The notes under the pieces were generated by a model that worked only from the letters and a program-made list of their open reading frames with translations, was not told the origin of the DNA and made no database searches. The translations under genes were made by a program, and so were the position numbers. This document shows positions 10,979 to 23,030 of a DNA stretch of 64,000 nucleotides, one piece after another. Numbering within the stretch: position 1 is the first letter of the stretch; each line of letters starts with the position of its first letter. Source of the DNA: Metallyticus violacea (taxonomy: Eukaryota > Arthropoda > Insecta > Mantodea > Metallyticidae); contig CM060831.1 of assembly GCA_030762175.1 (NCBI GenBank), positions 6,958,501 through 7,022,500 of the forward strand, given 5' to 3'.

Positions 10979-12732
10979 AACCGATTCTGTACGCACGTAT
11001 GAGATTTTAATAAATACACTTTGCGGAACAGAATATCTGAATTGGGTCATATAACGTAATTAATACACTCAATTACGCCGCCTAATGAATACTTAATGCA
11101 CTGTCACACAAGAACATGTTCGTACGTTTCTAGAGCTAAACTTGTACTGACCTCCCCTCCGGCTTCCCCGCAGATTTTCAAGCGTCGGAAGGAGACGAAA
11201 AATGCAGAGCTCGATCAACAGCGGCAAATTGCGTGTACAGCGGTCCCGCAAAGGAAAAATTTCCCATTATTACACAAATACTGTAACACTACATAGGCAA
11301 TCACTCAGATCTGAACCTTCAATGACACTGAATAGAAAGATGATATCGGCCGTTCAAGTGACTGGTGAAAGTGCATCGCTAACGGAAACAGATCTGCCGG
11401 TTTGCGGCGTGATCATAATTTGATCGTACTTGGTATTTATTAAAGATATAGAACATGCTGTATACAGGATGTAATTATTATATCCTATGCATAATTAAAT
11501 ACAGTTTTACCTGGAGCAGCTACAACAACGGGTTCCCGAACACTTACCTGTAACAAAGAAACAAACATCAGCGCTACTCGTCTATCATGCACAGTATTTA
11601 CTGTTGTTACATGAACTCTGACAAAGACCAGAGATCTGCAATTCTACACATAAAGAACAGCTGAACCAAAGTAATATGATTCACAAATATGCACAGGGGT
11701 TAATGAAGTGAAACGTGTGGCTTTGTGCAGACATAGGTGTGGCATGAGGTAATTAAAATCAGGCAAAACCCAGCGCAGGCCTTAATGAACCAGCAACGCA
11801 ACTAATATGGAGCACACTCAACGATCTGGACAAAGCAGGAAATGCAGAGGAGAGAATGTAACGGCCACCTACAGGAAAAGAAAGTAGACGTACAAAAAGG
11901 GTGCTCGGTAATATGGGGAAAGGATGTGAGAGGATGAAAAATGGCGCTACAAAAGGAAAGAAAAATGTAATGAGAAACTGGTGCCAAGTTGTGAAAAGAA
12001 ATGGGGGGAGTCATAAAAGTAAAGAGAACGGACAAGAAAAAAATAGACTTGTATGCAAGAAACGAATAGGAACCACTTAAAAATAAGCGGATACTTGAAT
12101 TGCAAGATGTCAGGAGATGAACATAACGGTTTAAGTCATAGCCTTGTGCTTTAATTAATACCGTTCGTAAGGTTTTTGTGCCGCTAGGATGCAAACAACG
12201 TAACGGTGGTAGGTACGTCACCTGCCCGCGAAATTGCACATGCAAAAACTCTCAAATGAATTAAAATCTGTCATAATTACAATTAAATTAATCGTGTACG
12301 TACCCCACAGAGGAGAATGAAAATGTTTTACATGTTTTCCACTTTTTTTAAGAAAAGTTGCAATATATGCATCAGTTTTACGGAAATTGCCTCCATTTCT
12401 CGCCTTATATTCCCTTTCAGTTTACACTTTTAACTTCAACTTTTCCTTAATTAGAGGCTGCAGCAAAATATTTTGAAAAATATCAGCTAAATACTTTTAT
12501 GTCGTGCATCTCAAAGAATGGAGAATGCTATGTCTGTAATCCTATGCACTTATTCTATAATCATTCACAACACATACGTCCATTTTTCAATATGTATGCC
12601 ATATCGAAATCTGGTGAAAGAACGTTTCGGGCAGATACAATTTTCTGCACTCCAGTATATTATTCTGTGATGAAATATATGTTACCCTTTGGAGTAGTTC
12701 TCCTCCATTGAAGAAAGTATTTGTAAATGCTG

Positions 12733-12743
12733 AAATAATAATA

Positions 12744-12797
<54 letters not shown>
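12733..12797. repeat. (AAT)n microsatellite
   Basis: About 21 AAT units with one interruption (agt) near 12748. Confidence 0.97.
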
Positions 12798-13009
12798 GCT
12801 GGTGCAAATCAGAAATTTCACTGAAAACAAATGTTCTTAAAACTGAGAAACTTGCCATTCACATATATTATTTATAAGCGACAAATTTGTAGTAAATGAA
12901 TCACATATAACAAATGAAGTAATATATTAACACAATACAAGAAGAAAAGCAGAACTTGTTATAAGAGAACCAGCAAAATAATACAACTGAAATTTCAATA
13001 AAATTATAT

Positions 13010-13335
13010 AACAAATTCTTCTTCTATCTCTGGTTTTCCACAGCCCTATGTGGGCCTTCGGCTTACCGCGACGACCGCTGCGTCTTCTACCTCCATCACG
13101 TGATATCATTGGTACAGTTGAGTACCAATGGGCCGGTCGCCATATTGCGGCTTACTAGATCGAAGATCGCCACTTCTTCATCACCCAGTTTCGCAATTGT
13201 CCTCAAGAGGTAGGGTGGACCCTGTTCCAGACCTTCCTAATTTAGAAAAAAATCCTAAGACAGGTACCTGGAATCGAACCCAGGCCTCCCGGCCAGCAGT
13301 CAGCAATGCTAACCACTAGACCAATGAGGTGCTCG
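13010..13335 (-). repeat. SINE2 (tRNA-derived)
   Basis: On the minus strand the element starts near 13335 with gagcacctcattggtctagt, an A-box region (TGGTCTAGTGG), and has a B box GGTTCGATTCC near 13275. The tRNA-like part is followed by a roughly 250-bp body running through cctctagaggacaatt-like, gcggtaagccgaaggcccac and gggctgtggaaaacc to about 13010. The head resembles a tRNA of the Asp/Glu type. It is a different family from SINE1 and SINE3 and the only copy I find in the window. Confidence 0.72.
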
Positions 13336-13780
13336 TTTAACAAATGCTCGCTCCTAAATAAAGCCATTGAAAAGTTACTTTATTTTAAAAAGGCACAGTA
13401 ATGACACATTTTTTTATCACTGTTTCTACTCATTAAATGAGTTTTTAATTAAAAGTGATAGTATTAATATTGTATGACATAAAATGTATTTTATTATAAC
13501 AGTTAAATACATTTGTTAAGTTGATGAAGTTAATCTATTAACTTTTCTTTTAATATTTTTTTTTATCCTGGAATGTTTGAACAGGTTTTAAAATTTTATT
13601 TTACACTATGGGGGAGCATATGATAACTTTGTATATTATTACTAGTCTTATATCGTTTTAAATATTATGAAAATTCAAAGATTTTTGACTTATCCTATAC
13701 CATCTAGAATTCTGTGCATTGTATGCCTTATAAGGAATAATAAGCAAACTATAACAATAACAACAGTGATTTTTGTTGAA
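13336..13780. other. AT-rich stretch without recognisable features
   Basis: Long T runs, no motif recognised. Confidence 0.5.
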
Positions 13781-13935
13781 GTCCTGATGGTCTTGTGGTA
13801 ACCATAGTTACCTCATAGGTCCAAGATCGCATGTTCAGTCCCAGCCAAGGTAGACAGAATTTTTTCGGGCCTAAAAATACCAAGTATGGCTTCCTTCGGA
13901 ACGAAAGTAACGCCATGGATTATTTGAGCCCCTCC
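13781..13935 (+). repeat. SINE1 head, truncated and joined to foreign sequence
   Basis: The tRNA-like head (gtcctgatggtcttgtggta, then a degenerate B box) and the next body block (ttttttcgggcctaaaaata, agtatggcttccttcgga, agtaacgccatgg) match SINE1. The match ends near 13925-13935. The usual cgtgtcgtacatttac, gaacctcaagcct and tail blocks are replaced by GC-rich sequence at 13935-14345. Confidence 0.75.
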
Positions 13936-14345
13936 CTTCGGGGAGTTGTCGCATGGGTTGAACTCGGCGTGGCAGTGATCCCGTACCTGAGGGGAAAATG
14001 AGTACCCGCGGCGGCAGTGTGTCCCAAGGGAGTGCCTATGGCGTGTACCTTGGGGGCAGGTGGTTACCTGAATCACTGCTTGTCGTGGGGTGGGTGGTGT
14101 CTACCTTAATGCTGGGGTGACTCACCTCTTAAACTGAGCAGGTCTATACTTGACGTGACCTATCCACCTATGAGAACCTGGTAGCTAAGTTCGCTTAGCG
14201 AGTTTGGGCGACGAGATCTCAACGGCCGAAAGGCGAGTCGGTTTGGGGAGAAAAAAAAAAAACACTGAGGACCATGGACCTCCGTGTTTCCCTTTGGTAT
14301 AGGAGAGGGATCCCCGCACTAACAAAACTGTGGTGAACCAGAAAA
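13936..14345. other. Unexplained GC-rich block joined to a SINE1 head
   Basis: About 400 bp with base composition unlike the AT-rich surroundings, rich in short G runs (for example cgtggggtgggtggtg, ccttgggggcagg). Several local inverted pieces are seen, such as cccctcccttcgggg near 13930-13945 and gctaagttcgcttagc near 14193-14208. It ends near ggtgaaccagaaaacgggg at 14330-14350. There is no reading frame of note; a minus-strand frame at 13813-14076 merely crosses it. It could be the 5' untranslated part of a LINE or another RNA-derived segment joined by template switching. I cannot identify it. Confidence 0.4.
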
Positions 14346-15660
14346 CGGGGTTACTACATCTTTTTCTTGTATTTCAACATGTTTGTTTATCTAACTAACC
14401 TGAACATTGAGCTTTATGATTACTGGCATCTTTTGTCGGGACGACTGTTTAATTGCATAAATGGTGACCTGCCAAGCCATCTTGTTATTTCCACAGACGA
14501 AATTCCTTCTTCTTTGTAGGTAGTCTTTAAGCTGGCCTCATACAAAGCTGGGCAATTTTGCCTTCCAACCCGTGCTTAATCGTGCACTCTTTACGATACA
14601 GACGGACACAAGGCTGCTCAATCCACAGCGTTTCGGTACAAGTGTCTAGAAATATTGGGTCTGGTATACTTTTGCAACAACACTATTTTCTGTTTTCCAA
14701 CCTGTGCGCAACGAATGCAATGTTTCTAACTAGCCCTAGATAAAGACAATATAAAACGACGTAATTAAGTTCACATGACGAATTTCACCACCAGATCTTA
14801 TCATTTTGCAATGCACCTTAGGTAGCTGTTTTTAAAAGTATTTCAAATATCAGTTGCAATGTTAATAATGTTTTCTTTACCTAAAAGTATGTTCTACTGC
14901 TTACGATAACATTGCCTATATTACTTTGGCAGGGACTGTACAGAGAAGTGCATGCTAGAAAACCCCATCTGCACCGTTCAATGCTTTAATACGTCGCCGT
15001 AATGTGACCGCTAATTGGTTTGCCTTCTTAATGTTTAAGAAGCATAGCCTCCGGTGATGGCAGCAATAAAATATCCCGGAATGGGCCAAGAGACCCGGAC
15101 CTCGGAATTTAATACTTGACGTCATAAAGCTGTCAACACGCCGTAATTCCCGCGGACTGGTCCCACCATGAAGGTAACGGTTCACCATCAGGTTTCAACC
15201 CTCCTTGGGATATAAATCTTTAATTTTTACATAAAATCTTGATACGTATGCAACCCCTCATGTTCAGAGTTTATTTCATTAAAACCACGCCGCCCCAACG
15301 AGAGCGAAGAAGAGGGGAAGGGGACAGGGAATTGATCCGGAAGCGATACAAAATGTGAAATGTCAAGAAGTTTCACGTTTATCTTCAGCTCACAGTATAC
15401 CTTATCTGGTAACGTAATGTGACATATCTATGCCACTTGAGCATTCGTAGTTTACATGTTCATTCTTTAAACCCACATAAAGTTCAGGTTCCATTTTTGC
15501 AATTTTTATTTCACTGAAGACTTCATTTATTCTCAAGATCTACCAAGGCTAGTTCAATTTTTATTATTATGTCTTTTCTTGTTTTAATTTTTGGGTATTC
15601 TGAATTTTACATGGGCATTCTAAACCATTTATCTTGCTAGGTGCTATTTGGAATTATTCT
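14346..15660. other. Stretch without firm features
   Basis: A minus-strand frame at 14955-15188 ends in a LRRRIKALNGADGVF-like text that faintly resembles DDE transposase C-termini. It is too weak to call. Nothing else recognised. Confidence 0.4.
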
Positions 15661-15665
15661 TTTAT

Positions 15666-16160
15666 ACGAGGGCTAGTCAATAAAAACTGAGAAAATAGAC
15701 AGGATCAAGGTTGTAATGCTATTTTTCAAAGTAGTTCCTTTTGAGTTATATGAACTTGCTGAAACGTGTCTGCCGGTACTGGAGGACATGTTTAAAACTG
15801 TTTTTTGACATCGTCTTCTGAACCGTCTCCGCCTTCTTCACACCACCTGTTAACGAATCTTAACGCGCTGGCCTAGCAGCTTGATTTTGTGACGATGAAA
15901 CAGAAAAAATTCCCATAAAAGTAAGTTTGAGCTACATGAAGATTGGAACGTACGTTAGATGTTCATTATTTCTGGCCAAGTGTTGAGCAACAACGTTGCA
16001 ATGTGAGGGTATACATTGTCATGTTGAAGGCGGCAAACAAATGGATGCAGCTCAGGGCGTTTTCGTTGGATGTGTTTAACCAGGACACTCAAAACAGTCT
16101 TGTAATATTCCCCTTTAAGAGAGGCGTTCAAAATGTTTTGCAAGTTACTTTAAAGCATAA
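15666..16160 (-). pseudogene. Mariner remnant with one TIR (C-terminal half)
   Basis: The left edge carries a TIR-like end, acgagggctagtcaataaaa, next to TA at about 15665. On the minus strand the sequence reads HIQRKRPELHPFVCRLQHDN (about 16020-16080), the second catalytic Asp region. A broken FFLFHRHKIKLLGQR segment follows near 15855-15905. RKRPELW followed by HHDNAPAH is typical of this mariner group. N-terminal and first-Asp regions are absent: at about 16160 the sequence changes into a second mariner. Confidence 0.7.
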
Positions 16161-16645
16161 ACTTAAAACTGAATTCGAAAACTTATCCTTACAACATCTC
16201 AAAGTACTCACCAACTCTCTCCACACACAGTTGTAGCCGGTGCAACTATTGTCGAAAGCACTGCGGTACCGAGATATTGTCAACAGAGCTGAATTTATAG
16301 CTTGAACAAGGTCTTGCACTTGTTTAAGATGTTTTCCAGCAATGGAAGATTTTACTCGAGGATATAACCAGAAATCGCACGGTGCAAGGTCAGGGCTAAA
16401 GAATGGATGCTGGAGCAACTGGATTTTGGCGATTTCCAGTTTCCTCAAATTTGCAGCTATTCTGTGATAGCTTAAGGTCCATTGTTGGTACTGTGTTATT
16501 CACATTTTTGTAGTAATAAATGCCCAAATAATGGATAGGCTGGTTGTAAAACCTTTGCTTCTTGTAATCGTTGAGGACTTCATGCCGATCAACCGTTTCA
16601 TGACATTCGAAGTACAAAACATCTGAAACTTCCAGGGTTTGCATA
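16161..16645 (-). pseudogene. Second mariner remnant, fused to the first
   Basis: The minus strand has QHPFFSPDLAPCDFWLYPRV near 16330-16390, which is the third catalytic Asp region. Then come TISRYRSAFDNS and, after a frameshift, LQLCVERVGEYFEML near 16175-16245, the C-terminus. Upstream (16396-16644) YFECHETVDRHEVL and RFYNQPIHYLGIYYYKN fit the region between the first and second Asp. The HDN block itself is lost. Because this copy's own C-terminus is complete, the mariner text continuing at 15666-16160 must be a separate element. Confidence 0.7.
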
Positions 16646-19348
16646 CCAGATTACACCTTAATTATTTTGTAAAAAAATTCTGGTATATAATATTTTTATG
16701 GCTCGCTTAGAGGAGCAATTCCTTAAGTTGGAATTTCTTGCAGCATTATTATGATTGAGATATATTGATTATATATTCGTGCTGCTCAGAATCTCTCGGC
16801 CAGTAACTTAATTCCAAATTTTCATCTAAGTTAACTTCTGTCTCATCCAAATGCAGCACGTTCTTAGATATTGCTATCTTTATGTAATGGCATATTTCTT
16901 ACATTCGTGTTCTAAGCCCACTAATTTACAAGAATGTCTGTATTTCATCTGCAGCGGTTTAAGGGACTGGCTCTATTGTAGGTGGTCCCTAGTGGGTGGG
17001 TATGAAGCGGTTTGTTGTGTGAAAGTTGTTGATCTTGTAGATATCAACATTGATGAACCAATTTATAAAGTGGCTTCTGAATTGATTGTGGGTTACCTTG
17101 GTATTGTTGCTGACGCTCCTGTGGCAACAATATCTCAGGGTGATTCCGCTCTTTCATTGAGTGGGGCTCAATAGGACCGGGAGGGGAATTTAATGGCGTA
17201 AATTGGTACTCGATGCGACATAATAGATATTTGTGTAGTCTGTTATGTCCAAATACTATTGCGTCCTTTGGTGTTTGATAGACTGGTCTACTTTGGATAT
17301 AACTTAGTTGCCGTGTATGACACTTTTAGATGAATACGCGAACTGCTTAACTGAGTGGCACTGAAATGAAACGAATGAATAAATCGATTGAATGCAAAGT
17401 GCCTGGCTTGGCTGCGAATTGAGTACTGCTTGCGTAGAATTGCGTCGAGAACTGCTTGCTAAGGGTGTATTGGGAGAATTGAGTAGACTGAGTGCCCCCG
17501 CGGGATGATCGTCTCCTTATATATAAAATTCTAATTGAAAATTGTTAGCTAGGAGAGGCTGAAAACGACGCGCAGGCCTCGCGCCTTTATTTAAAAGTTC
17601 AAATACCCTTTTTTCATTGACCGATTCAATTTTACCTACCTCACACTTCATTCGCTTATATGGATGTATTTAAGACATGTATTATCATTGGAGAATTTAA
17701 AGAACAAACACCACCAGCAGGTAGGGATCAGCTCCCCCCACCAACCGGTAGGAGTCAGCGCTCCCCACCTGGATGGTTTAAAGTCCTTCAGTTAGGTTAT
17801 TCTCATGCAAAATAAAGCCTGTCGCTTCTCGAGAATAAGACCGCGGGTGACCATAATAAAATCTTTGAAAAGGTTTTATGGCGATGTTGACAAATTCAAC
17901 TACTAGAAAGGCATGAAGTTTCTAATCATTACTCCTATTTCTAGTTACAGCTTATGACACAAACAGATATAATGTTTATATTATTATTTACGATGCCAAG
18001 GTATTGTGAGCTGCTTTTAGTAGGGGCGGATCGGAGAAACTCTCTCACATCCCATGAATGCCAAAAATATCTATTCCTTTTTCTCTTGCAATACCCGCCT
18101 GTTTGTAAGAATTTTTTATCTCTTGAACCTTATACCTATATGAAAAATTTAGCTAAAAAGGTTGCATTAACAGAGAGGAATGCTCAGTTAATCATCAATC
18201 ACCAGCTTTGACTACCTGAAAGTGTCTGCGAGATGAGTTCCTCGTTTGTTTACCCAGGAACATGCTCGTCTTGAAGTTTGTTAAAGGCTTCTGACCTACT
18301 ACGAGGAAAAAAGAGGGATTTTTTCCATAACACCTATTTTCACCTAGATTACATTTGCGTCATCATTGTGTGTCTGAATCAAAATAGATAGAATGGGGTG
18401 GCGGAAGAAAAGGGAAAGGTGAACTCATAAAGGGGCAGGAAATCAAACTTGTCAGCTTGAAAGTTACTTGCAACTGAAGTTGAAGGGACATGAATGCCGC
18501 TTACTGCTGTCAACTTCTGGATAAACTAAAGGTTGTCTATCGCAACAAATAACGTTGACATACAAACCGTGGATTATGTTCTATAGGAAAATGCAAGACA
18601 TCATACTGTTGCTTTAACGCGAGATAAACTGGAAGAAATTCACTAAAACATCTACCTTACAGGCCATATTTACTGCCCTACGGCTATTCTGTTTGAACCG
18701 CTTAAAGAGGACTGCGATTTGACGATGATACAGAGATAAAAGAGTTCGTGCGCAACTGGCATCGAACCCGTTTCTATTGAATTCTTTCTTTAATTATGAA
18801 CTTAAAAATATGCCAATGCCATATGAAAAGTGTTCTTCTATCTGTTCATTGATTGGATTAAATTTTCATTTAAATCCGGTTAATATTTGATCCGATCTAC
18901 TTGCTACAAATGCGTCGTGAATATTATCTCATATTATCTGGCCCAGCTAGCGATTGCAGTTGCTCCGATAGGCAAAGGAAGGTTTTAAGCCCTTCTTGTT
19001 CTAAGGAGCGGCAGGGGCTCACGTAATGTGTGTTTTATTTCACTCGTATTTTAGAAGTGCTGTGGGAAGCTTCTTGACGAAGTCCAGCCAGTCTGCCGCG
19101 GCAAGGTGCACATAAATGATGCAAAAGTGCGGGCCAGCCGTTCATCTCCCGCGCCATGTATTATTACACAGGTGTTTTATGGCTCGTGAGAAAGAGGATT
19201 ATGTACGTAACAGCAACAGGAGGACCGCCGCAGTAAACGGCCTGCTCCTGCATCATAACCTCATCACAGGAATGCCAAAAGGCTGTAACTTAGAAAAAGA
19301 AGTGCGATCTTGGGGATCCGTAAATACCAACCATTTCCTCGCTGTATA
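16646..19348. other. Long stretch without recognisable features
   Basis: A 107-codon plus frame at 16851-17174 and an 85-codon frame at 17954-18211 show no motif I know. No SINE, TIR or transposase motif was found in these 2.7 kb. A host exon cannot be excluded. Confidence 0.4.
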
Positions 19349-19349
19349 C

Positions 19350-20494
19350 GAGACGAGGGTCGCTAGAAAAGTTTTCAGATACGTCAAATTGGGAATGGGC
19401 AGACTCACCCCGACTTTCAAAGTACGCTCTATCACTCTCTAATACACTTTCTCATCCTCGAAAACCACTTATCAAAGCACCAAACTTAATTTTCATATAC
19501 AGCCACGGCTTCTTCAGGGCTGGAAAATCGCTTTCTTCGCATACGATTTTTTACCAATGGAAAGGGAATACACTCGCGTGGAGCTAGGTCAGGACTGTAG
19601 TAAGGATGAGTCTTAATCTATGTAGACTCCAGGAACTGGGTTGTGATATTAGCCGTGTGTGTCGAGGCATTGTCATAGTGTCCTGTCCTTGGACGGCGAT
19701 CTCGGAGCTTGTGGAAAAATTTCGGCAGGCAGACTGCGGTGCACCACTGAGCAGAATCCTTCATTTTCTTCCTTCGGCCCCTCTTCACTTTCGCTGGTGG
19801 TTCGTTATCTGGAAATCTGAAAACTGCCGACTGTCGTGTGGTCATATTGGAAAATCCACGACGACATCAGAAGCAGCCTTGAGCTTCCTCCGTCGGATAT
19901 CTGCGGCATTTCTTCACACCATGCACTTTTGTATCTCTATCAAATTGTGGGGCACCCAGCAGGAGGAAACATTCCTGACACGAAATGATCTTTAACAGAT
20001 TTTTAATACTGCTGGCGATCCAATCTGGAAGGTTGCCTCGATGTCCTTTAATGTAACGTGTTTGTTTTCCCGTACTCTTTTTTCCACCGTGACAATTTTT
20101 CCTCAGTCAGCCGGGCGACCACTTCTCTCATCATCTTACAATGAAGTTCGGCCCTTTTTAAATTCCACAAACCAGCGGAAAGCTGTTGTCCAAGATGGAA
20201 CAAGGTCCGCCAAAGCCTGTTGCAAGCGCTCAAGGCTTTGAGACTCGTTTAAATCACCCTTGAAATCATAAAGTACTACAGTGCGAAAATGTTCTCTCTC
20301 TCCAGCTCCATCGTAACGACTGGCTGCCTGTACACGGAAGGGGGTGCTTACGCTCACATTCTGGAATGCGGGAATGGAAAGGGTCGCTATCTGGTGCCGT
20401 TTTACTCGAAGAGGTGGAGCTACATGGCACATTCCTTTTGAGTGGGTGAACATTCACTTTTCCTCATCTTAAAACTTGTAGTGACCCTCACATA
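19350..20494 (-). mobile_element. Mariner transposon with both TIRs, decayed transposase
   Basis: The left end gagggtcgctagaaaagttt (19355) and the inverted right end, read on the minus strand as gagggtcactacaagtttta (20489 downwards), form the TIRs. They enclose about 1.15 kb. The minus-strand transposase starts near 20305 and reads HFRTVVLYDFKGDLNESQSL and FRWFVEFKKGRTSL. DDERSGRPAD follows, then FRFPDNEPPAKVKRGRRKKM (19765-19840), HYDNASTHTANITTQF with the second catalytic Asp near 19675, and a frame-broken YSPDLAP-like region near 19580-19610. The FRxPDxEPPAKVKRGRS text marks an arthropod subfamily distinct from the other mariners here. Several frameshifts and stops make it inactive. Confidence 0.85.
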
Positions 20495-22107
20495 TTTTTC
20501 ATTCATTTCAAAGTTGGTATTGATTTCTTTATTATTCTGTTATCAACAAATTGTAAACTTCGATTCATTTTTCTGCATACATTTTAGTTTAAGAACGCTT
20601 TGTTACCATTATCTAAGCTACGAGGTTCGCTATTTTATTTTCCAAAATTTGAAGAAACTGTAAAAGTTGCTGTTGCTCAACAGTGAAAGTGATGTGTCTT
20701 GATTGCAGCTGCAGCAAAATGTTAATTGTGGTTGTCCGCTCGCTACCTTACATTCTAAGAGGAAAATCGACTCGAAAACTTCGTGCGATGAAGGTAAAGG
20801 ATGAAATATTCTAACTGACTGGAATGTATTCAATATTGAAGAGAGCGGATAGACTCAATTTTACTAGGAAAGTCCCAAAGTCCAAAGCAGCCACCAATCC
20901 TTCCTCAAAAATAATTTGTGAGGAGAGTCAGGGATTAAAGAAAACCACCAAAGTGTACCCAATCACTATACTGGTACCTGTGGTGAAGAATCTCAACACG
21001 ACTTTGTTCAAGAACAGGCACTGAAACCTCTAGCAAGATTCAGCTCCTGCTCATAAGATCAGATGAATTTAGACTTGGCTTGAGAGAAATGTTTCAGAGT
21101 TTATTGGAGCCCAGGATTGGCGTTATAGTAGTTTAAAACCTGAGGATTAGAAACTGTAGTCAGTGGTTGAGAGTACGGTTTAAAAAAAGTCTCAAGCGCT
21201 CCTTGATAGGATTTACCCAAGTGCGTGCAGCTATAGGTGAGTTGCACAAGTGAAAGAAAAAAAAAAAAAAAAAAAAAAAGTTGTATTTACTCAGTTAAAA
21301 CTTTGTACCAATATTTATTGTCAGATTGGGCATATGCATATTTATCGGCATTTTTTCCTCCCATGTTGTATTATTCTGATCATATAAGAGAGACCTTTCT
21401 CCAATTATTTCTTAATACAGAGTCAAAAAACAGCATATCTCCGTATAAAAATTAATACTATAAAACACAAGTCATATGGCATGTATTTAAGGACTCGGGG
21501 CTATGAACAGCATTCTCTGTGTTAAATTCCCGTAAGCTGTTTGTGCGCGAGGCAAGATGTGAATTAAGGCACTGTGATAAAAGAATTCTCTGTCACTTCC
21601 TTAGTTGCCATGACAACTCATTCACTCAATGTTCCATTTCTCGTGTTGAAAATCTTTCAATTTATAAAGCCAGTTTATAAATACCCAGTTCGTAAATAAA
21701 AAACGCCCGTCCCGCAGGAGCCGCTAACTATGTGAATTCTCAGCTAGTTGAATGTATGAGCGATACAGAGCAGAGAGTTTACAGAAATTGGGAGGAAGCA
21801 GTGACATGTTTCCAAACGCTCACAATTCAAAACAGTCACCTCTGGCCATTCTCTTGTAGAAGGCGGGCCAAGCCAATGTAGTTAGTCGTCAGGTTTTATT
21901 CAGAGCCTTTGATAATAAAAGCGATAGCGATTCTCTCTCTTACCGCATCAATAATCATAAGCCAATAGTAATCTAGGATTTAACAATAACAAACGTACAG
22001 CTGCGGAAGAGTTTATCACTGTTATTGTTGGGATATCCAGTAACAGTTATTTCAATAGTTTGCCGCCTTTTTGATAATGTCTGCGTATAGATTGAGCGTG
22101 ACAGTAA
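20495..22107. other. Stretch without recognisable features
   Basis: Contains a 22-nt A run at 21257-21280. A segment at 21713-21757 (cccgcaggagccgctaac, gtgaattctcagctag) loosely resembles the left edge of repeat R, but the following R blocks are absent. Confidence 0.45.
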
Positions 22108-22680
22108 TAGATTAATATTTCACATTTGCTATTCTCAAGAAAACGCTCTTGTCAAATATAATATACACACCTTGTTCTAAATCATAAGTTCATTTGTCTT
22201 AAAAAAAAACAATTAAGAGAAAATTAAACGCTAGAGCGCTTTTTAAATTTCGTTTTTCAGGTATACCTCTACTCAAATGTTCAGTTTTCACTAATTTTCA
22301 TTTTTTTAAATTTTATTCAAATAGTATATTCCGAGGTTTGTTCAGAAAAAAGCAAATATTGGAGACGCTAGAGAGATTTTTAAATTGTAGGATTCAGGTA
22401 AAACACAATTCCTAATAACCCGATTTCTCAGATTTTCAGAAACTATTTTTCTTGTTTTATTTCAATTGCATGTACCAAGTTTGGTTGAAAAATAAAATTT
22501 CAGTCGCTAGAATGATTATTAAATTTTTGATTTCAGGTAAACTCCCACTTATAATTTGTCTGATTTCGGTGATTTTCAGAAAATATTTTTTGGTATTTTA
22601 TTTCAATAGCATATACCGAGTTTTGTTAAACAAAAATTGCGGCAGCTAGCGGATTAACACACGCACGCGCGCGCGCGCAC

Positions 22681-22734
<54 letters not shown>

Positions 22735-23030
22735 AATAACTAGAAAGGTAGAAAAGGATAAAACACAAAGAAAATAGTGGCAAGAAGAACTCAAGCAGTT
22801 CGAAATATAGGGATTAATAATCTGTGACTTTTTCTTTGTGTTTTGTTCTTTTCTGCGTTTCTAGATATTATTATATTAGTTACATTGTTAATAGTGTTGC
22901 ATTATTTCTCATATATATATATAAATATATTGATCGTCATTGCTGGTGCCTAGTAAGTATGATCGATGGAGATTTGAAGAAATTTATCAAAAATCTTTTC
23001 AAGTACACAACAGCAATTCGCTAACAAAAC
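22108..23030 (+). repeat. Unclassified repeat R, copy B (tandem array, microsatellite, right block)
   Basis: It begins at tagattaatatttcac, shared with copy C at about 47697. A tandem array follows with CTAG landmarks at 22231, 22368, 22507 and 22646, spacing 137-139 bp. Each unit runs cgctagag, tttttaaat, ttcaggta, gattttcag, attttatttca and ccgag. The array is followed by a GC/CA-rich microsatellite (22660-22732). About 200 bp later the right block starts with ggtgcctagtaagtatgat (22945) and ends in aattcgctaac (23015-23025). The left block seen in A, C and D is absent. No coding capacity. Confidence 0.78.
22684..22732. repeat. (CA)n microsatellite inside repeat R
   Basis: About 24 CA units preceded by CG/CA-mixed sequence. 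Copy C of R has a CA microsatellite at the equivalent point. Confidence 0.97.

Larger units (their letters stand above)
10249..12984. other. Long stretch with microsatellites only
   Basis: A (TA)n run of about 31 bp lies at 10947-10977 and an AAT microsatellite at 12733-12797. A 147-codon minus-strand frame at 11802-12245 has no motif I know. Nothing else could be assigned. Confidence 0.5.

Noticed and set aside
11802..12245. 147-codon minus-strand frame
   Set aside because: Low-complexity Phe/Ser/Leu text opposite a purine-rich strand; no domain recognised.
14955..15188. 77-codon minus-strand frame with faint likeness to DDE transposase C-termini
   Set aside because: Only LRRRI and a few scattered residues agree, and the catalytic context is not readable in any frame.
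21713..21757. Left edge of a fifth or fuller repeat R copy before copy B
   Set aside because: Only about 20-30 bases (cgcaggagccgc, gtgaattctcag) resemble the R left edge. The next R blocks are missing, so I start copy B at 22108.
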